64,000 nt of DNA from Effusibacillus lacus (GCF_002335525.1 NZ_BDUF01000008.1:1-64000); one strand, 5' to 3'; positions 25,031 to 37,047 are shown, numbered from the stretch's first letter. Program-made: numbers and translations. The notes: generated from the letters alone by a model not told the origin.

Positions 25031-26599
25031 TTAATGCTTAAAGTGGCGAACCCCGGTGAACACCATGGCAATCCCTGTCCGGTCTGCCGCTTCGATGGAC
25101 TCGTTGTCCTTGATTGAACCGCCCGGTTGAATGATGGCGGTTATTCCAGCCTTCGCTGCCGCCTCCACTGTATCAGGCATTGGGAAGAACGCATCGGATG
25201 CAAGCACCGCTCCCTTTGCCAGGTCGCCTGCCTGTTCAATCGCAATCTTGGCCGCACCCACGCGGTTCATCTGGCCTGCCCCGACCCCGACGGTTCTGTT
25301 TTCCCGTGCCAATACGATTGCATTGGACTTCACGTGCTTGACCACTTTCCATGCAAAGAGCAACTGCTTCAATTCCTCTTGTGTCGGCTGACGACGGGTA
25401 ACAACCTGCAGTTCTTCCGCTGTGACCACCTTCCGATCCAAATCCTGAATCAGCAAACCGCCTTCCACCTTCAAGGAGGTGCGGGGTGCACCGAGAAGGG
25501 AGCTTGCCTTGGATGCCTTGGATGCCTCAGACGTTTCCCCGATCGCCGCTTCCATCAGGCGGAGGTTCTTTTTTCTGGCAAGAATCTCGAACGCTTCCGG
25601 TTCGTAACCGGGAGCCAGAATGATCTCGAGGAACAGTTCGGACATCCCTTGCGCGGTAGCTGCATCCACAACCCGATTGAGTGCAATAATGCCGCCAAAG
25701 ATGGAGACAGGGTCCGCTTCGTAGGCTTTCTGCCATGCGCCATGGATTGTGTCGGCGATACCCACACCGCAGGGATTGGTGTGCTTGATGGCGACGACTG
25801 CCGGTTCCGCGAATTCCTTTACGATGGCCAGGGCTGCGTTGGCGTCATTGATATTGTTGTAGGATAATTCTTTGCCGTGGAGCTGTTTGGCCCCTGCAAT
25901 CGTGTCGGCGCCCGCTGCCGGTTCCCGGTAGAACGCCGCTTGTTGATGCGGGTTCTCTCCGTAGCGGAGATCCTGTTCCTTCTCATAGGTCAACGTGACC
26001 GACTCCGGAAACTCTTCTCCCGTCAGACGGGTCATGTACTGGGCTACCAGCGCATCGTAGGCGGCCGTATGGCGGAACACTTTTGCCGACAACGCCAATC
26101 GGGTATCCTCAGAAATAGGTTGTCCCTTCTCCAGGCTCTCCACGACCAATCCATAATCAACCGCATCGACCAGAACGATGACGTCACGGTAGTTCTTCGC
26201 AGCCGCACGGAGCATGGACGGTCCCCCGATATCGATGTTCTCGATCGCCTCGTCATGAGTCACGCCCGGCTTCAGGATGGTTTCCTTAAAGGGATAAAGG
26301 TTGACGACAACCAGGTCAATCGGCTTGATGCCAAGTTCTTCGATTGCCTGCATGTGTTTCTCATTGTCACGAACGGCCAGCAATCCGCCGTGGATATTGG
26401 GATGAAGGGTCTTCACCCGTCCGTCCATAATTTCCGGAAATCCCGTTACATCGGATATGCCCGTTACAGGAATCCCCTCTTGCTGCAGCAGCTTGGCGGT
26501 TCCGCCAGTCGACACGATTTCCACGTCGTGTTTTACAAGAACCTTCGCCAGTTCTACAATTCCGGTCTTGTCTGACACACTGATCAAAGCCCGTCTCAT
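25031..26599 (-). CDS. purH: Bifunctional AICAR formyltransferase / IMP cyclohydrolase
   Basis: 522 residues, catalysing the last two steps to IMP. The N-terminal cyclohydrolase (1 to about 190) starts [19 protein letters not shown] and shows [13 protein letters not shown] and [21 protein letters not shown]. The transformylase follows with [12 protein letters not shown], the catalytic Lys-His in [11 protein letters not shown], and the C-terminal [29 protein letters not shown] small insertion [17 protein letters not shown] (about 358-374) contains a tandem duplication of the codons for S-K-A. ATG start behind GGGGGTAGAAC, overlapping the purN stop as ATGA. Confidence 0.97.
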   Translation of the reverse strand: MRRALISVSDKTGIVELAKVLVKHDVEIVSTGGTAKLLQQEGIPVTGISDVTGFPEIMDGRVKTLHPNIHGGLLAVRDNEKHMQAIEELGIKPIDLVVVNLYPFKETILKPGVTHDEAIENIDIGGPSMLRAAAKNYRDVIVLVDAVDYGLVVESLEKGQPISEDTRLALSAKVFRHTAAYDALVAQYMTRLTGEEFPESVTLTYEKEQDLRYGENPHQQAAFYREPAAGADTIAGAKQLHGKELSYNNINDANAALAIVKEFAEPAVVAIKHTNPCGVGIADTIHGAWQKAYEADPVSIFGGIIALNRVVDAATAQGMSELFLEIILAPGYEPEAFEILARKKNLRLMEAAIGETSEASKASKASSLLGAPRTSLKVEGGLLIQDLDRKVVTAEELQVVTRRQPTQEELKQLLFAWKVVKHVKSNAIVLARENRTVGVGAGQMNRVGAAKIAIEQAGDLAKGAVLASDAFFPMPDTVEAAAKAGITAIIQPGGSIKDNESIEAADRTGIAMVFTGVRHFKH

Positions 26600-27204
26600 G
26601 TTCTACCCCCACCCATTTGGATCTTCCCGGCGGCAAAATCGGCCACAACCCGAGGCAGCAGCTTGTGCTCCACCGATTGGATCTTTGCCGTCAGTGTCTC
26701 TCTGGTTTCGTTTCTTTCGATCTTGATTCTCTCCTGTGCAATTACAGGCCCGGTGTCCATCCCTTCATCAACAAAATGCACCGTGACTCCGGTCTCCTCC
26801 ACTCCCGCTTCCAGAGCCTGTCCAATCGCGTCCTTACCGGGAAACATGGGCAGCAGGGACGGATGCAAGTTGAGTATCCGTCCGCCGTAGGCATCCAGAA
26901 GGGTAGGTCCCACCAACCGCATATATCCTGCCAACACGACAAAATCAACCTGTCTGGCTCGCAATTCCTCCAGAATTCGGGTTTCGTAGGCAGCTTTGTC
27001 AGGAAACTCTTTGGGAATCAATACAAGGCTCGGAACACCCGCCTCTTCCGCACGGACAACCGCTTTGGCTTGGGGTTTGTCGCAAACCACCAGCACAACG
27101 GATGCACCCCCCAGGTTTCCTGCCGCCGAGCGGTCCAACAGCACCTGCAAGTTGCTGCCGCTGCCGGAAACAAAAACTGCAATCCGCTTCATGCTCCCGC
27201 TCAT
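26596..27204 (-). CDS. purN: Phosphoribosylglycinamide formyltransferase
   Basis: A 202-residue GAR transformylase that uses 10-formyltetrahydrofolate. It begins [20 protein letters not shown]. The catalytic block is [39 protein letters not shown], containing the Asn and His of the family. [19 protein letters not shown], with the conserved Asp, follows. The start at 27204 overlaps the purM stop (ATGA); a second ATG four codons later is also possible. Confidence 0.96.
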   Translation of the reverse strand: MSGSMKRIAVFVSGSGSNLQVLLDRSAAGNLGGASVVLVVCDKPQAKAVVRAEEAGVPSLVLIPKEFPDKAAYETRILEELRARQVDFVVLAGYMRLVGPTLLDAYGGRILNLHPSLLPMFPGKDAIGQALEAGVEETGVTVHFVDEGMDTGPVIAQERIKIERNETRETLTAKIQSVEHKLLPRVVADFAAGKIQMGGGRT

Positions 27205-28304
27205 TCTTCTTCCTCAATTCCCGGGATGATCACTTTGCGGTTCCCTTCCACAATCCGTCCGATCCGGTATGCCCGTTCCCCGAGGCGATTGGCCGCTTCC
27301 ACAAAATCATCCGCCTGCCCGGCCGGAACCACAGCAATCAATCCGATGCCCATGTTAAAAGTGCGGTACATATCCACGTCCGGGATGTTTCCTTCCCGCT
27401 GCAGCAGTGCAAAAATCGGCAGCACCGGCCAGGAGCCGAGCTCGATTTCCGCATCGCATCCTTCGGGCAGCACCCGCGGGATGTTTTCCCAGAAACCGCC
27501 GCCTGTCACATGGACAAACGCATGCACATCAAACTGCCCACGGAGGGCCAGCCCATTTTTTACATAGATGCGGGTTGGGGTCAGCAGTTCATCGCCCAAC
27601 GTCTTGTCCAGACCCGGCAGCCGGGTATTCAGGGAGTAGCCCTTCTCTTCCAGCAGAACTTTCCGTACCAAAGAATAGCCGTTGGAATGAATGCCGCTGG
27701 AAGCCAGGCCAATCAGCGCATCCCCCGGTTTGACTTTGGAACCGTCGATCATCTTGCTTTTCTCTACAATGCCCACAGAGAAGCCGGCAATGTCATACTC
27801 GCCATCCGCATACATGCCGGGCATCTCGGCCGTTTCGCCGCCCACCAGGGCGCAGCCGGCCTGCACGCATCCGTCCGCAATTCCCTTGACGATTTGCTCC
27901 GCTGTCTCCGGAACGAGTTTGCCGGTTGCAAGATAATCAAGAAAAAAGAGGGGTTCGGCTCCCATGACCAGGATGTCGTTTACACACATGGCGACAGCAT
28001 CCATTCCGATGGTGTCGTGTTTATCCATCAGGAAGGCAATCTTCAGTTTCGTGCCCACTCCATCCGTTCCGGATACCAGAATCGGCTCTTTGTATTTGCT
28101 CATATCCAATTGGAACCCGCCGCCAAAACCGCCGAGGGAAGTGATCACTTCCGGGCGGAAGGTGCGGGCTACATGGGGCTTGATGCGATCTACCGTTTCA
28201 TTTCCGGCGTCAATGTTGACACCGGCCCGAGCGTAGGCGTCAAGACGGGGTGCCTCACGACCTTTCCTGTTTGCACGGGCAACGCTCTGCTTCTGTTCGC
28301 TCAC
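27201..28304 (-). CDS. purM: Phosphoribosylformylglycinamidine cyclo-ligase
   Basis: AIR synthetase, the fifth step of the pathway, 367 residues. [20 protein letters not shown] is the family N-terminus, here preceded by about 20 extra polar residues. [14 protein letters not shown] carries the ATP-binding site, and [11 protein letters not shown] and [14 protein letters not shown] follow. [20 protein letters not shown] is the C-terminal motif. Translation begins at GTG (28304) with GGTAGGGG six bases before. It lies between purF (9 bp away) and purN (overlap). Confidence 0.96.
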   Translation of the reverse strand: MSEQKQSVARANRKGREAPRLDAYARAGVNIDAGNETVDRIKPHVARTFRPEVITSLGGFGGGFQLDMSKYKEPILVSGTDGVGTKLKIAFLMDKHDTIGMDAVAMCVNDILVMGAEPLFFLDYLATGKLVPETAEQIVKGIADGCVQAGCALVGGETAEMPGMYADGEYDIAGFSVGIVEKSKMIDGSKVKPGDALIGLASSGIHSNGYSLVRKVLLEEKGYSLNTRLPGLDKTLGDELLTPTRIYVKNGLALRGQFDVHAFVHVTGGGFWENIPRVLPEGCDAEIELGSWPVLPIFALLQREGNIPDVDMYRTFNMGIGLIAVVPAGQADDFVEAANRLGERAYRIGRIVEGNRKVIIPGIEEEE

Positions 28305-28313
28305 TGTCGACCC

Positions 28314-29729
28314 CTACCTTTCCAACATGTGCTTCTCCAGATCTTCGTACACCTCAGTCGGATAGCGCCCGGTAAAGCAGGCGTTGCAGAACTTGTGATT
28401 GGCAAAATCCACAACGTCAAACGCACTCAGCATCTTCTCTTCCGACAGGTAATGAAGCGAATCGGCCCCAATATAGTCGCGGATCTCTTCCACCGTCTTG
28501 TTGGCGGCAATCAGTTCATTGCGCGCGGATGTATCAATCCCGTAGTAGCACGCATTGGTCACCGGGGGCGACGAAATCAGTAAATGCACTTCCGTGGCTC
28601 CGGCATCCCGCAGCATCTGGACAATTCGTTTGGAAGTGGTGCCGCGCACGATCGAGTCATCAATCAATACAACCCGCTTCCCGTCCACCATGCTGCGTAC
28701 GGCGGACAGTTTCAGTTTGACTCCACGTTCCCGCAGTTCCTGGCTTGGCTGAATGAAGGTCCGGCCAATGTACCGGTTTTTGATCAAGCCGATTTCATAA
28801 GGGATTCCGGTTGCTTCCGCATAGCCGATGGCGGCCGAAATGGAGGAGTCAGGGACGCCAATGACCACGTCCGCGTCTACCGGATGTTCCTCCGCCAGCA
28901 GCTTGCCGAATTTTTTCCGTACGGAATGAACGTTGAATCCGTCAATGTCCGAGTCGGGACGGGCGAAGTAAATGTATTCAAAGGTGCAGAGCGATGTCTT
29001 TGAAGAATGGGCAAACTTCGACGAGTGAAGCCCGTTCTTATCGATCACGAGCATTTCGCCCGGTTCAATGTCCCGGAGATATTCCGCGCCGATTGTGTCA
29101 AAGGCACAGGTTTCGGAAGCGACTACATAAGCTCCTTCAAACTGCCCCAGTGCCATCGGACGCAAGCCATGGGGATCCCGCATTGCCAGCAGCTTGTCAT
29201 CGGTCAGGATCAGGAACGCAAAGGCTCCTTTGACAATAGAGAGGGACTCTTTGACGTTTTCTTCTATAGTCGGAAGCCCGGAGCGGGCAATCAGATGGGC
29301 GACCACTTCCGTATCGCTGGTGGTTTGAAAAATGCTGCCCTGCCGCTCCAAGCGGTTATGCAGTTGAAAAGCGTTGATCAGGTTTCCGTTGTGAGCCAGC
29401 GCCATGTTTCCCCGCTGGGAGCCGAATGTAAGCGGCTGGGCGTTTGCGATGGAGGTCTCCCCGGTTGTTGAATAGCGTACGTGCCCGATGGCCGCGTGGC
29501 CCTTCAGGGTCTTCAAAACGTCTGAGTCGAAGACTTCCGATACGAGGCCCATCCCTTTATGCTGGTACATCTTGCGTCCATCCACCGATGCGATTCCGGC
29601 ACTCTCCTGCCCCCTGTGCTGCAGCGCATAGAGTCCGTAATAGGTCAGTTCCGCCGCGTTCGGATGGCCATAAATTCCAAATACGCCACACTCCTCATGC
29701 CACTTGTCGGACATCATTTCATGATGCAT
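28314..29729 (-). CDS. purF: Amidophosphoribosyltransferase
   Basis: The committed step of purine synthesis: PRPP + glutamine to phosphoribosylamine. 471 residues. The ATG at 29729 follows AAAGGAGCCATCCC; an ATG six codons upstream contains this site. The propeptide of about 13 residues ends before the nucleophile Cys in [10 protein letters not shown]. The PRPP loop is [18 protein letters not shown] (about 345-362). Cysteines in [20 protein letters not shown] and [11 protein letters not shown] match the 4Fe-4S ligands of the Bacillus-type enzyme, whose cluster responds to oxygen. It overlaps purL by 16 bp. Confidence 0.97.
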   Translation of the reverse strand: MHHEMMSDKWHEECGVFGIYGHPNAAELTYYGLYALQHRGQESAGIASVDGRKMYQHKGMGLVSEVFDSDVLKTLKGHAAIGHVRYSTTGETSIANAQPLTFGSQRGNMALAHNGNLINAFQLHNRLERQGSIFQTTSDTEVVAHLIARSGLPTIEENVKESLSIVKGAFAFLILTDDKLLAMRDPHGLRPMALGQFEGAYVVASETCAFDTIGAEYLRDIEPGEMLVIDKNGLHSSKFAHSSKTSLCTFEYIYFARPDSDIDGFNVHSVRKKFGKLLAEEHPVDADVVIGVPDSSISAAIGYAEATGIPYEIGLIKNRYIGRTFIQPSQELRERGVKLKLSAVRSMVDGKRVVLIDDSIVRGTTSKRIVQMLRDAGATEVHLLISSPPVTNACYYGIDTSARNELIAANKTVEEIRDYIGADSLHYLSEEKMLSAFDVVDFANHKFCNACFTGRYPTEVYEDLEKHMLER

Positions 29730-31966
29730 GGGATGGCTCCTTTCCATGTGTTCGCGAGTTCTCCTACAGGTTGATCCACAACTGTTTGTCCGTTGACGGC
29801 AATCACAAGGTTTGTGCCTTCCACCCGGCCGATGCGGGTAATCGGAACGTTCTGTTCTTTTGCAAGGGCTTCCAATTTGCCCGCATTGTCCGGAGTCACC
29901 TCCAGAACGATTCGGGACGGGCTTTCCGAGAACAGGGCAAAATCGGCCCGAAGTTCCGTTGCCACCTCTACCCTGGCTCCCTTGCCGCCTGCAATCGCAG
30001 ACTCTGCAAGCGTAACCGCCAGTCCTCCTTCCGCACAGTCATGCGCCGAGCGTATGAGTCCCTTTTGGATGGCTGAAAGGGTCAGGCGCTGAACCGATTT
30101 TTCCAGGTTGAGATCGATCTGCGGCGCTTTGCCTGACACTGTGCCGTGCACCGCCTTCAGGTATTCGGAACCGCCGATATCCGCATTCGTGACGCCCGTC
30201 ATGTAAAGAAGATTGCCTTCTTCTTTGTAGTCGGCCGTCGTGATGTGATCAAGGTCATGAACCAGTCCTACCATGCCGATGATTGGAGTCGGGTAGATAT
30301 CAATGCCGTTGGTTTCGTTATAGAGGGACACATTGCCGGAAATGACCGGTGTGTCCAGTACGCGGCAGGCTTCGGACATTCCGTCGGCTGATTTCTCCAA
30401 CTGGTACATGATTTCCGGTTTCTCCGGGCTGGAGTAGTTCAGGCAGTCGGTCACCGCGAGCGGTTCGGCACCCGTACAGACTACGTTGCGTGCCGCTTCC
30501 GCAATCACCAGCTTACCGCCCATCTCCGGATCCAGGTACACATAGCGTCCGTTTCCGTCTGTCTTCATGGCGAGCCCTTTGCGGGTTCCCCGAATGGAGA
30601 TCACGGCCGCATCCGAACCGGGCCGAACCACGGTGGAAGTGCGAACCATGTAATCATATTGGCGGTAGACCCACTCTTTGGAAGCAATGGTTGGCTGCCG
30701 GAGCAGGGTGTGCAAGGTGTCGTTCAGGTTCTGAGGTACAGGGAGCCCCTCGATGTCGAATGATTGGACTTCGTCAAGGTAGGCCGGGCGCTTGGAAGGA
30801 CGGTTGTACACCGGTGCATCATCCACCAGTGTTGTAACCGGGATCTCCGCTGCGATTTCATCGCCTTCCTTGATCCGCAGCATCCCGTCGTCCGTTACAC
30901 GTCCGATTACAGTTGCCTCGAGGCCCCATTTTTGGAAGATCTGTTCGGCAATGTATTCCTTGCCCTTTTCCATTACGACCAGCATCCGCTCCTGCGATTC
31001 GGACAGCATGATCTCATAGGGAGTCATTCCTTCCTCACGGCGCGGCACCAGTGCCACGTCCATTTCCAGACCGGACCCTGCACGGGATGCCATCTCGGAG
31101 GAAGAAGAGGTCATGCCGGCGGCTCCCATATCCTGAATGCCGACAACCGCTCCGGTTGCAATCAGCTCCAGGCATGCTTCCAGCAGCAGTTTCTCCATGA
31201 ACGGATCGCCCACCTGAACGGCGGAACGTTCTTTGGAGTGGGGGTCTTCCGCTGACGCGAAGGTGGCCCCGTGAATTCCGTCACGGCCGGTGCGGGCACC
31301 GACCACCATCACAGGGTTCCCTGCCCCTGACGCATTCCCCTTCGTGATTTTATCCTGATCGATCAACCCTACGCACATAGCGTTCACAAGCGGGTTGTGG
31401 GTGTAGCGATCATCAAATACAACTTCCCCGGCAACGGTGGGAATTCCGATACAGTTGCCGTACCCTGCGATTCCGGCCACCACATGGCTGAACAGGTAGC
31501 GGTTGCGGGCATTGTCCTCAATCTCTCCAAAACGCAATGAGTTCAGCAGGGCCACCGGACGGGCGCCCATGGTGAAGACGTCACGGATAATCCCGCCTAC
31601 CCCTGTTGCGGCTCCCTGATAGGGCTCAATGGCAGAAGGATGGTTGTGGGACTCGATCTTGAACACAACCGCCTGGTTGTCGCCAATATCGACAATTCCC
31701 GCGTTTTCGCCCGGTCCCTGCAGAACCCGCGGGCCCGATGTGGGGAACCGTTTCAGAACCGGTTTGGAGCTTTTATAGGAACAGTGTTCGGACCACATCA
31801 CCGAATAGATGCCTGTCTCCACATAGTTGGGCATGCGTCCGAGCAGCTTGACGATCTTCTCGTATTCTTCATCCGTCAGGCCAAAGCTGCGGTAGATCTT
31901 CTGGTCTTTGACCTCTTGCGCAGTCGGTTCTTTCCGTTGGGTTTGCTTCGTCGTTTCGTTAAGCAC
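29714..31966 (-). CDS. purL: FGAM synthase, PurL subunit
   Basis: The large synthetase subunit of the three-part FGAM synthase (PurSQL), 750 residues, the small-PurL type. [18 protein letters not shown] is the conserved N-terminal motif. [27 protein letters not shown] lies at the active site. [18 protein letters not shown] and [19 protein letters not shown] are the two later signatures. The start is GTG at 31966, preceded by GGAGGGAGAAGCACG; the open frame extends 24 codons further upstream inside purQ. It overlaps purQ by 8 bp and purF by 16 bp. Confidence 0.97.
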   Translation of the reverse strand: MLNETTKQTQRKEPTAQEVKDQKIYRSFGLTDEEYEKIVKLLGRMPNYVETGIYSVMWSEHCSYKSSKPVLKRFPTSGPRVLQGPGENAGIVDIGDNQAVVFKIESHNHPSAIEPYQGAATGVGGIIRDVFTMGARPVALLNSLRFGEIEDNARNRYLFSHVVAGIAGYGNCIGIPTVAGEVVFDDRYTHNPLVNAMCVGLIDQDKITKGNASGAGNPVMVVGARTGRDGIHGATFASAEDPHSKERSAVQVGDPFMEKLLLEACLELIATGAVVGIQDMGAAGMTSSSSEMASRAGSGLEMDVALVPRREEGMTPYEIMLSESQERMLVVMEKGKEYIAEQIFQKWGLEATVIGRVTDDGMLRIKEGDEIAAEIPVTTLVDDAPVYNRPSKRPAYLDEVQSFDIEGLPVPQNLNDTLHTLLRQPTIASKEWVYRQYDYMVRTSTVVRPGSDAAVISIRGTRKGLAMKTDGNGRYVYLDPEMGGKLVIAEAARNVVCTGAEPLAVTDCLNYSSPEKPEIMYQLEKSADGMSEACRVLDTPVISGNVSLYNETNGIDIYPTPIIGMVGLVHDLDHITTADYKEEGNLLYMTGVTNADIGGSEYLKAVHGTVSGKAPQIDLNLEKSVQRLTLSAIQKGLIRSAHDCAEGGLAVTLAESAIAGGKGARVEVATELRADFALFSESPSRIVLEVTPDNAGKLEALAKEQNVPITRIGRVEGTNLVIAVNGQTVVDQPVGELANTWKGAIPCIMK

Positions 31967-32639
31967 CGTGCTTCTCCCTCCAGTTGGTAAGAATTGACGT
32001 AAAGAGTGCACCGCCGTCGCTGGAACCGAGCAGATCATGCACCGCCCGTTCCGGGTGCGGCATCATGCCCAGCACATTGCCCTGTTCGTTGCAGATTCCC
32101 GCAATATTCTCGATGGAACCGTTGGGATTCTTGCCGTGATAACGGAATACGATCTGGTTGTTGGCTTTCATCTTCGCCAGGGTTTCTTCATCCACGTAGT
32201 AGTTGCCTTCCCCGTGGGCAATCGGAATGTGGATCACTTGTCCTTTCTGATAACCCGAGGTAAAGGGAGTGTTCGCATTCTCCACCACCAGCGGAACGAT
32301 TTCACAGTTGAACTGGGTGTGATTGTTCTCCCTCAGCGCACCGGGGAGCAGATGGGACTCGGTCAGAATCTGAAATCCGTTGCAAATCCCGATTACAAGT
32401 TTGCCTTCAGCTGCGGCCTTGCGGACTTCTTCCATTACCGGTGAAAAGCGGGCGATGGCACCGGAGCGGAGGTAATCGCCATAAGAAAATCCGCCCGGCA
32501 GGATAATACAATCATAAGCGGACAAATCGGCGGCTGTGTGCCAAACCATCTCGACCGGTTCACCCAACACGTCTTCAATCGCTTTCACTGCGTCAATGTC
32601 ACAATTGGAACCTGGAAATACGATGACCGCGAAGCGCAC
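31959..32639 (-). CDS. purQ: FGAM synthase, PurQ glutaminase subunit
   Basis: A 226-residue class I glutamine amidotransferase that feeds ammonia to Pur[21 protein letters not shown] opens the protein. [17 protein letters not shown] and the nucleophile elbow [11 protein letters not shown] (Cys near 86) follow. The His and Glu of the triad lie in GMMPHPERA. The N-terminal first codon is GTG at 32639, preceded by GGAGGTGTAAGTCG. It is 4 bp after the purS stop. Confidence 0.97.
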   Translation of the reverse strand: MRFAVIVFPGSNCDIDAVKAIEDVLGEPVEMVWHTAADLSAYDCIILPGGFSYGDYLRSGAIARFSPVMEEVRKAAAEGKLVIGICNGFQILTESHLLPGALRENNHTQFNCEIVPLVVENANTPFTSGYQKGQVIHIPIAHGEGNYYVDEETLAKMKANNQIVFRYHGKNPNGSIENIAGICNEQGNVLGMMPHPERAVHDLLGSSDGGALFTSILTNWREKHGA

Positions 32640-32643
32640 CGAC

Positions 32644-32892
32644 TTACACCTCCGTCAGTTCGAACGAATACTTTTCAATCACCGTATTCGCCAGAAGCCT
32701 TTCGCACATTTCGGTGACGCGCTCTTCCGCCGTTTTCCTGTCGGTGGTATTGATCTTCACTTCCATGTACTTGCCGATCCGCACGTCTTCCACTTCATCG
32801 TATCCCAGTGCATGCAGGGATTTGGTGACAGTGGTTCCTTCCGGGTCAAGAACGGAAGCTTTCAAGGTAACATGGATTTTGGCCAGAATCAT
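32644..32892 (-). CDS. purS: FGAM synthase, PurS subunit
   Basis: An 82-residue subunit that docks PurQ on Pur[39 protein letters not shown] is the family pattern, and the C-terminus [14 protein letters not shown] is usual. ATG start behind TAGGAGGACTCACCCG, overlapping the purC stop as ATGA. Confidence 0.96.
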   Translation of the reverse strand: MILAKIHVTLKASVLDPEGTTVTKSLHALGYDEVEDVRIGKYMEVKINTTDRKTAEERVTEMCERLLANTVIEKYSFELTEV

Positions 32893-33608
32893 CGGGTGAG
32901 TCCTCCTAGTCTGCGTAAGATTTCTTCATATGCTTCTTCCACCGAACCCAGATCGCGGCGAAAGCGGTCTTTGTCAAGCTTCTCTCTGGTATCTGCATCC
33001 CAGAAACGGCAGGTGTCGGGCGAAATCTCATCGGCCAGCAGGATGTTGCCATCCGAATCGATGCCAAACTCCAGTTTAAAGTCTACCAGCAGCAGGTTCT
33101 TGTCAGACAGAAAAGCTTTGAGATAAACGTTGATGTCGCGCGCCAGGCTTTCCAGCACGTTCAGTTGTTCAGGGGTTGCCAGTTCCAAAACGTCAATGTG
33201 GGAGGGAGTCACGAGCGGATCTCCCAGATCATCGTTTTTGTAGTAAAATTCCACCACCGTCTTCGGCAGAATCGTTCCCTCTTCCCAGCCGATCCGCTTG
33301 GCAAGGGAACCGGCCGCGATATTGCGAACCACCACTTCCAAAGGAAGAATCTTCACTTTCTTTACCAACATCTCCCGCTCGGAAAGCGTGTCGATGTAGT
33401 GGGTGGGGATTCCTTTTGCTTCCAGCAGCTTGAAGAAGATGGAGGCAATCCGGTTGTTCATTTCCCCCTTGCCTGCAATTTGTCCCTTCTTCTGACCGTT
33501 AAACGCGGTGGCATCGTCCTTGTACTCGACGATCACCTGCTCCGGATGATCGGTCAGGAATATTTTCTTCGCCTTGCCTTCGTACAGCATTTCACCTTTT
33601 GCCGGCAT
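32889..33608 (-). CDS. purC: SAICAR synthetase
   Basis: 239 residues, joining CAIR with aspartate using [34 protein letters not shown] is the N-terminal signature. [21 protein letters not shown] and [20 protein letters not shown] follow, then [29 protein letters not shown]. The ATG at 33608 follows AAGGGGGAACGGCAA. A 291-bp spacer with palindromic repeats separates it from purB, unlike the overlaps downstream. Confidence 0.96.
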   Translation of the reverse strand: MPAKGEMLYEGKAKKIFLTDHPEQVIVEYKDDATAFNGQKKGQIAGKGEMNNRIASIFFKLLEAKGIPTHYIDTLSEREMLVKKVKILPLEVVVRNIAAGSLAKRIGWEEGTILPKTVVEFYYKNDDLGDPLVTPSHIDVLELATPEQLNVLESLARDINVYLKAFLSDKNLLLVDFKLEFGIDSDGNILLADEISPDTCRFWDADTREKLDKDRFRRDLGSVEEAYEEILRRLGGLTR

Positions 33609-33899
33609 TTGCCGTTCCCCCTTGCCTCTCCGTTTTTTATAATTCCGGGACTTCTGCCCGGTTCAGGAGCCTTTTTCAAAATAAGGGGCTTTTAGTCCCT
33701 TATTTCTTGATTTTCCCCTCGTATTTTTGAGATAGGGGATTTTGAGGTACCTATTCTGTCACTTTCGGCCGATGGCGACCCAGAAAAATCCGAAATTAGT
33801 ACCTGAGAGTCCCTTATTCTACAAACCAACCCCATTTTCCCTAAAAATAAGGGATCCAAAATCCCTTATTCGGCAGTCCCATTCGGCAATCCCGGAGGG
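33609..33899. repeat. Cluster of AATAAGGG-type palindromic repeats between purB and purC
   Basis: Several imperfect units of about 38 bp are seen, built on AATAAGGGAYTTT...CCCTTATT and often followed by an A/T-rich stretch and AGGG or TGGG. Examples are 33680-33706, 33808-33830 and 33844-33872. One unit (about 33731-33757) reads GGGGATTTTGAGGTACC. The same kind of unit recurs at 41960-42150. No gene is seen. It lies inside the pur operon. Confidence 0.6.
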
Positions 33900-35261
33900 T
33901 TACTTGCCGATATGCTTCAGCAATTGGCTTGCCAGACCGACGTAAGTTGCAGGTGTGAGCTCCAGCAGACGAGCTTTGTCATCGGTCGGAAGATCGAGCC
34001 CCTCGATAAATTTCCGCATAGCCTCCGCGTCTACCTTGAGCCCCCGGGTCAGGTCCTTCAGCTTCTCGTAGGGATTGTCATGGCCGTTCTTGCGCATTAC
34101 GGTTTGCACAGCTTCGCCCAGTACCTCCCAGTTGTCGTCGAGATCCCTTGCCAGCGCCTGTTCATTGACGGACAACTGCTTCAACCCGCGAAGAGCCGCT
34201 TGAATCGCGATTACGGAATGTCCGACACCGACACCGATGTTGCGCAGTGTGGAAGAATCGGTCAGGTCCCGCTGCATTCGGGAAACCGGGAGCTTGATCG
34301 CCAGATGTTCCAGCATGGCGTTGCTGAGTCCGACGTTTGCTTCCGAGTTCTCAAAGTTGATCGGATTGACCTTGTGCGGCATTGTGGAGGATCCAATCTC
34401 ACCCGCTACCGTCTGCTGTTTGAAGTACCCTAGAGAGATATAGGACCAAACATCCCGGTCAAAGTCGAGCAGGATGTTATTAAACCGAATCAAGGCCATG
34501 AACACTTCCGCCAGATAGTCATGCGGTTCGATCTGGGTCGTTAAAGGGTTGTAGGCAAGTCCCAACCCTTCCACCAGCGATCTGGCAATCTCTTGCCACG
34601 GCGCATCCGGATAGGCGGACACATGGGCATTAAAGTTGCCGACCGCCCCGTTGAACTTGCCAAGATACTCGAGACTTCGGATCTGCTTCAGTTGCCGCTG
34701 CCATCTGCGGACAAACACAGCCAGTTCTTTCCCTACAGTCGTGGGGCTTGCAGGCTGTCCGTGAGTTCGTGCCAGCATCGGCACGTCCTTTGTTTGGTCT
34801 GCAAAATCAGCTACTGCACCGGCCAACTTTTCCGCCAAAGGCAACCACACATCACGGATCGCCCCCTGAATCATCAATCCGTAGGAAAGGTTGTTGATGT
34901 CTTCCGACGTGCAGCAAAAATGGACGAATTCCGCCACATCCGCAAGCGACGTCTCCTTGATGCGGCGCTTGATATAATACTCCACCGCTTTCACATCGTG
35001 TTTGGTTGTTGCTTCAATTTTCTTAACTTCCAGCGATGCCGCCTCGTCGAAGTCAGCCGCCAGTGTCCGCAGGAAATCTACCTCCTGCTGCGTAAAAGAA
35101 CGCACATCCTTGATCCAATCGTTTTGCGACATGGTGATCAGCCATTCGATCTCCACATGCACGCGATATTTGATCAGGGCCCATTCCGACACGTAGTCGC
35201 CCAGAATGCCGACCTGATCCCGATATCTTCCGTCAAGCGGTGAAATTGCCTTTATGGACAT
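33900..35261 (-). CDS. purB: Adenylosuccinate lyase
   Basis: 453 residues, a fumarase-superfamily enzyme acting twice in purine synthesis, on SAICAR and on adenylosuccinate. ISPLDGRYRDQV is the N-terminus. FVHFCCTSEDINNLSYGLMI and MLARTHGQPASPTTVGKE hold catalytic residues. The superfamily signature is GSSTMPHKVNPINFENSEANV (about 289-309). This sequence resembles the PurB subgroup that also occurs in Gammaproteobacteria (SPLDGRY start), unlike the shorter B. subtilis type. ATG start behind AATAAGGAGCAAAGACC. Confidence 0.96.
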   Translation of the reverse strand: MSIKAISPLDGRYRDQVGILGDYVSEWALIKYRVHVEIEWLITMSQNDWIKDVRSFTQQEVDFLRTLAADFDEAASLEVKKIEATTKHDVKAVEYYIKRRIKETSLADVAEFVHFCCTSEDINNLSYGLMIQGAIRDVWLPLAEKLAGAVADFADQTKDVPMLARTHGQPASPTTVGKELAVFVRRWQRQLKQIRSLEYLGKFNGAVGNFNAHVSAYPDAPWQEIARSLVEGLGLAYNPLTTQIEPHDYLAEVFMALIRFNNILLDFDRDVWSYISLGYFKQQTVAGEIGSSTMPHKVNPINFENSEANVGLSNAMLEHLAIKLPVSRMQRDLTDSSTLRNIGVGVGHSVIAIQAALRGLKQLSVNEQALARDLDDNWEVLGEAVQTVMRKNGHDNPYEKLKDLTRGLKVDAEAMRKFIEGLDLPTDDKARLLELTPATYVGLASQLLKHIGK

Positions 35262-35294
35262 GGTCTTTGCTCCTTATTGTTGATCCTTTGTATT

Positions 35295-36512
35295 TTATGG
35301 CTGCCAGATGGCAAGCCCGTTAATGGTTGCAAGCGCTTCTTCGACGGATGGGGCCAGGACGTTGAGATGCCCCATCTTCCTTTTCTCTTTGGCTTCCGCT
35401 TTGCCGTAGAGATGGATCTTGATTCCCCTACCCAGGCAGTCTGCCTGATCCAGCACCGGCTGCAGGTGTTCCCCCAGAATGTTGACCATCACCACGGGCG
35501 TTAACAGATCGGTGTCTCCAAGCGGAAGATTGCAAACGGCCCGTATATGCTGCTCAAATTGGGACGTCATGCAGGCATCCATCGTGTAGTGGCCTGAATT
35601 ATGGGGCCTCGGAGCCAGTTCGTTGACCAACAGGACGCCTTCTTTCCAGAACATCTCGACTGCGATAAGTCCGACCACATTCAGCTTTTCGGCAATTCGG
35701 ATTGCCAGTTCCTGTGCCAGACGATTTGCTTCATCCGGAATCCGGGCCGGCACAATGGATTGGTGCAGGATATTCTCCCGGTGGATGTTTTCCGCTGTCG
35801 GGAAGGTGCGGACCTCCCCCGAGCCATTGCGGGCGGCAACAACCGACAGTTCCTTGTCAAAATCGACCCAGCCCTCGAGAACCAGTTCAGGCATTCTAGC
35901 GGAGGCCATCGCATCGGGCGAAATCCCGGAGTCCAACGATTTTTCCAGCCCTTTCCAGGCGCGTTCGATGTCAGCTTGTTCCCGCAGTACATATTGGCCT
36001 TTCCCGTCATAGCCTCCGGTGGCTGTTTTCAGCACACAGGGAAACCCCAGATCCGACACTGCTTGTTCCAGATCCCCAAGTGAGTGTACTGGCCGCCATG
36101 GTGCCACCGGAACCCCGATTGCTTCCAGGGCCGATTTTTCCCGAATCCGGTGTCTTGTAACATGAAGCACATGGCCCCCTTGAGGCAGATAGGATTCCTG
36201 TTCCAACTCCCGGACCATCTCGTCACTGACGTTTTCGAATTCGTAGGTCAAGACATCTGACCGTTTGGCCATCTTCCGGGCCGCTTCCAAGTTGTCCAGC
36301 GATGCCACGAATTCCTCATCGGCCACTTGTCCGCAGGGAGAATCAGCAGTTGCATCCATCGTGACGATCCGGTATCCCATTTCACGGGCTTTAAGCGCGA
36401 TCATGCGACCCAGTTGGCCGCCACCCAAGATCCCGATGGTGCTGCCGGGCAGGATTCTCGGATACTCGTTCCTTGTTCGCTTCTCTTTCAACTGTCCCGA
36501 AGCGTCCGTCAT
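35295..36512 (-). CDS. purK: N5-carboxyaminoimidazole ribonucleotide synthase
   Basis: 405 residues, an ATP-grasp ligase that carboxylates AIR with bicarbonate. [19 protein letters not shown] starts the domain. [18 protein letters not shown] is the ATP-grasp loop, with [19 protein letters not shown] and [19 protein letters not shown] following. About 23 polar residues precede the conserved core. The ATG overlaps the purE stop (ATGA). Confidence 0.96.
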   Translation of the reverse strand: MTDASGQLKEKRTRNEYPRILPGSTIGILGGGQLGRMIALKAREMGYRIVTMDATADSPCGQVADEEFVASLDNLEAARKMAKRSDVLTYEFENVSDEMVRELEQESYLPQGGHVLHVTRHRIREKSALEAIGVPVAPWRPVHSLGDLEQAVSDLGFPCVLKTATGGYDGKGQYVLREQADIERAWKGLEKSLDSGISPDAMASARMPELVLEGWVDFDKELSVVAARNGSGEVRTFPTAENIHRENILHQSIVPARIPDEANRLAQELAIRIAEKLNVVGLIAVEMFWKEGVLLVNELAPRPHNSGHYTMDACMTSQFEQHIRAVCNLPLGDTDLLTPVVMVNILGEHLQPVLDQADCLGRGIKIHLYGKAEAKEKRKMGHLNVLAPSVEEALATINGLAIWQP

Positions 36513-36997
36513 GCCAGTTCCCCGCTTTCCATTACCTGCTGCCGTATAGCCGACCGCCTTTTCTCCAACAGTTCCCGGATCTCCGGTCGAGTCGTGCCAA
36601 GGATCTGAGCGGCCAGCAATCCCGCATTGGCAGCGCCTGCTTTGCCAATGGCGACGGTTGCTACAGGAACTCCCGCCGGCATCTGGACGATGGACAACAG
36701 GGAGTCCAGCCCGTTGAGGGCCTTTGACTGCACAGGAACACCGATCACCGGCAGCACGGTCTTGGCTGCCACCATACCGGGCAGATGGGCGGCCCCGCCC
36801 GCTCCCGCAATGATCACTTCCAGACCGCGTTCGACGGCGGTCTCCGCATATTCAAACATTAGGTCAGGCGTACGATGAGCTGATACCACTTTTTTCTCAT
36901 AAGGAATCTGCAGTTCGTCCAGGATCACGCACGCTTCCCGCATGGTATCCCAATCGGATTGGCTCCCCATGATCACTCCCACCAACGGTTTCCTCAT
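36509..36997 (-). CDS. purE: N5-CAIR mutase, catalytic subunit
   Basis: A 162-residue class I PurE that moves the carboxyl group from N5 to C4. [14 protein letters not shown] is the active-site Ser-Asp motif. [18 protein letters not shown] has the catalytic His, and [27 protein letters not shown] follows. The longer open frame to 37156 runs through the leader. The ATG at 36997 follows GGAGGTACCATA. It is the first gene of the 12-gene operon. Confidence 0.97.
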   Translation of the reverse strand: MRKPLVGVIMGSQSDWDTMREACVILDELQIPYEKKVVSAHRTPDLMFEYAETAVERGLEVIIAGAGGAAHLPGMVAAKTVLPVIGVPVQSKALNGLDSLLSIVQMPAGVPVATVAIGKAGAANAGLLAAQILGTTRPEIRELLEKRRSAIRQQVMESGELA

Positions 36998-37047
36998 TAT
37001 GGTACCTCCATTCATCCGCCTTATTATTCCACATTCCAGAAACAGAA

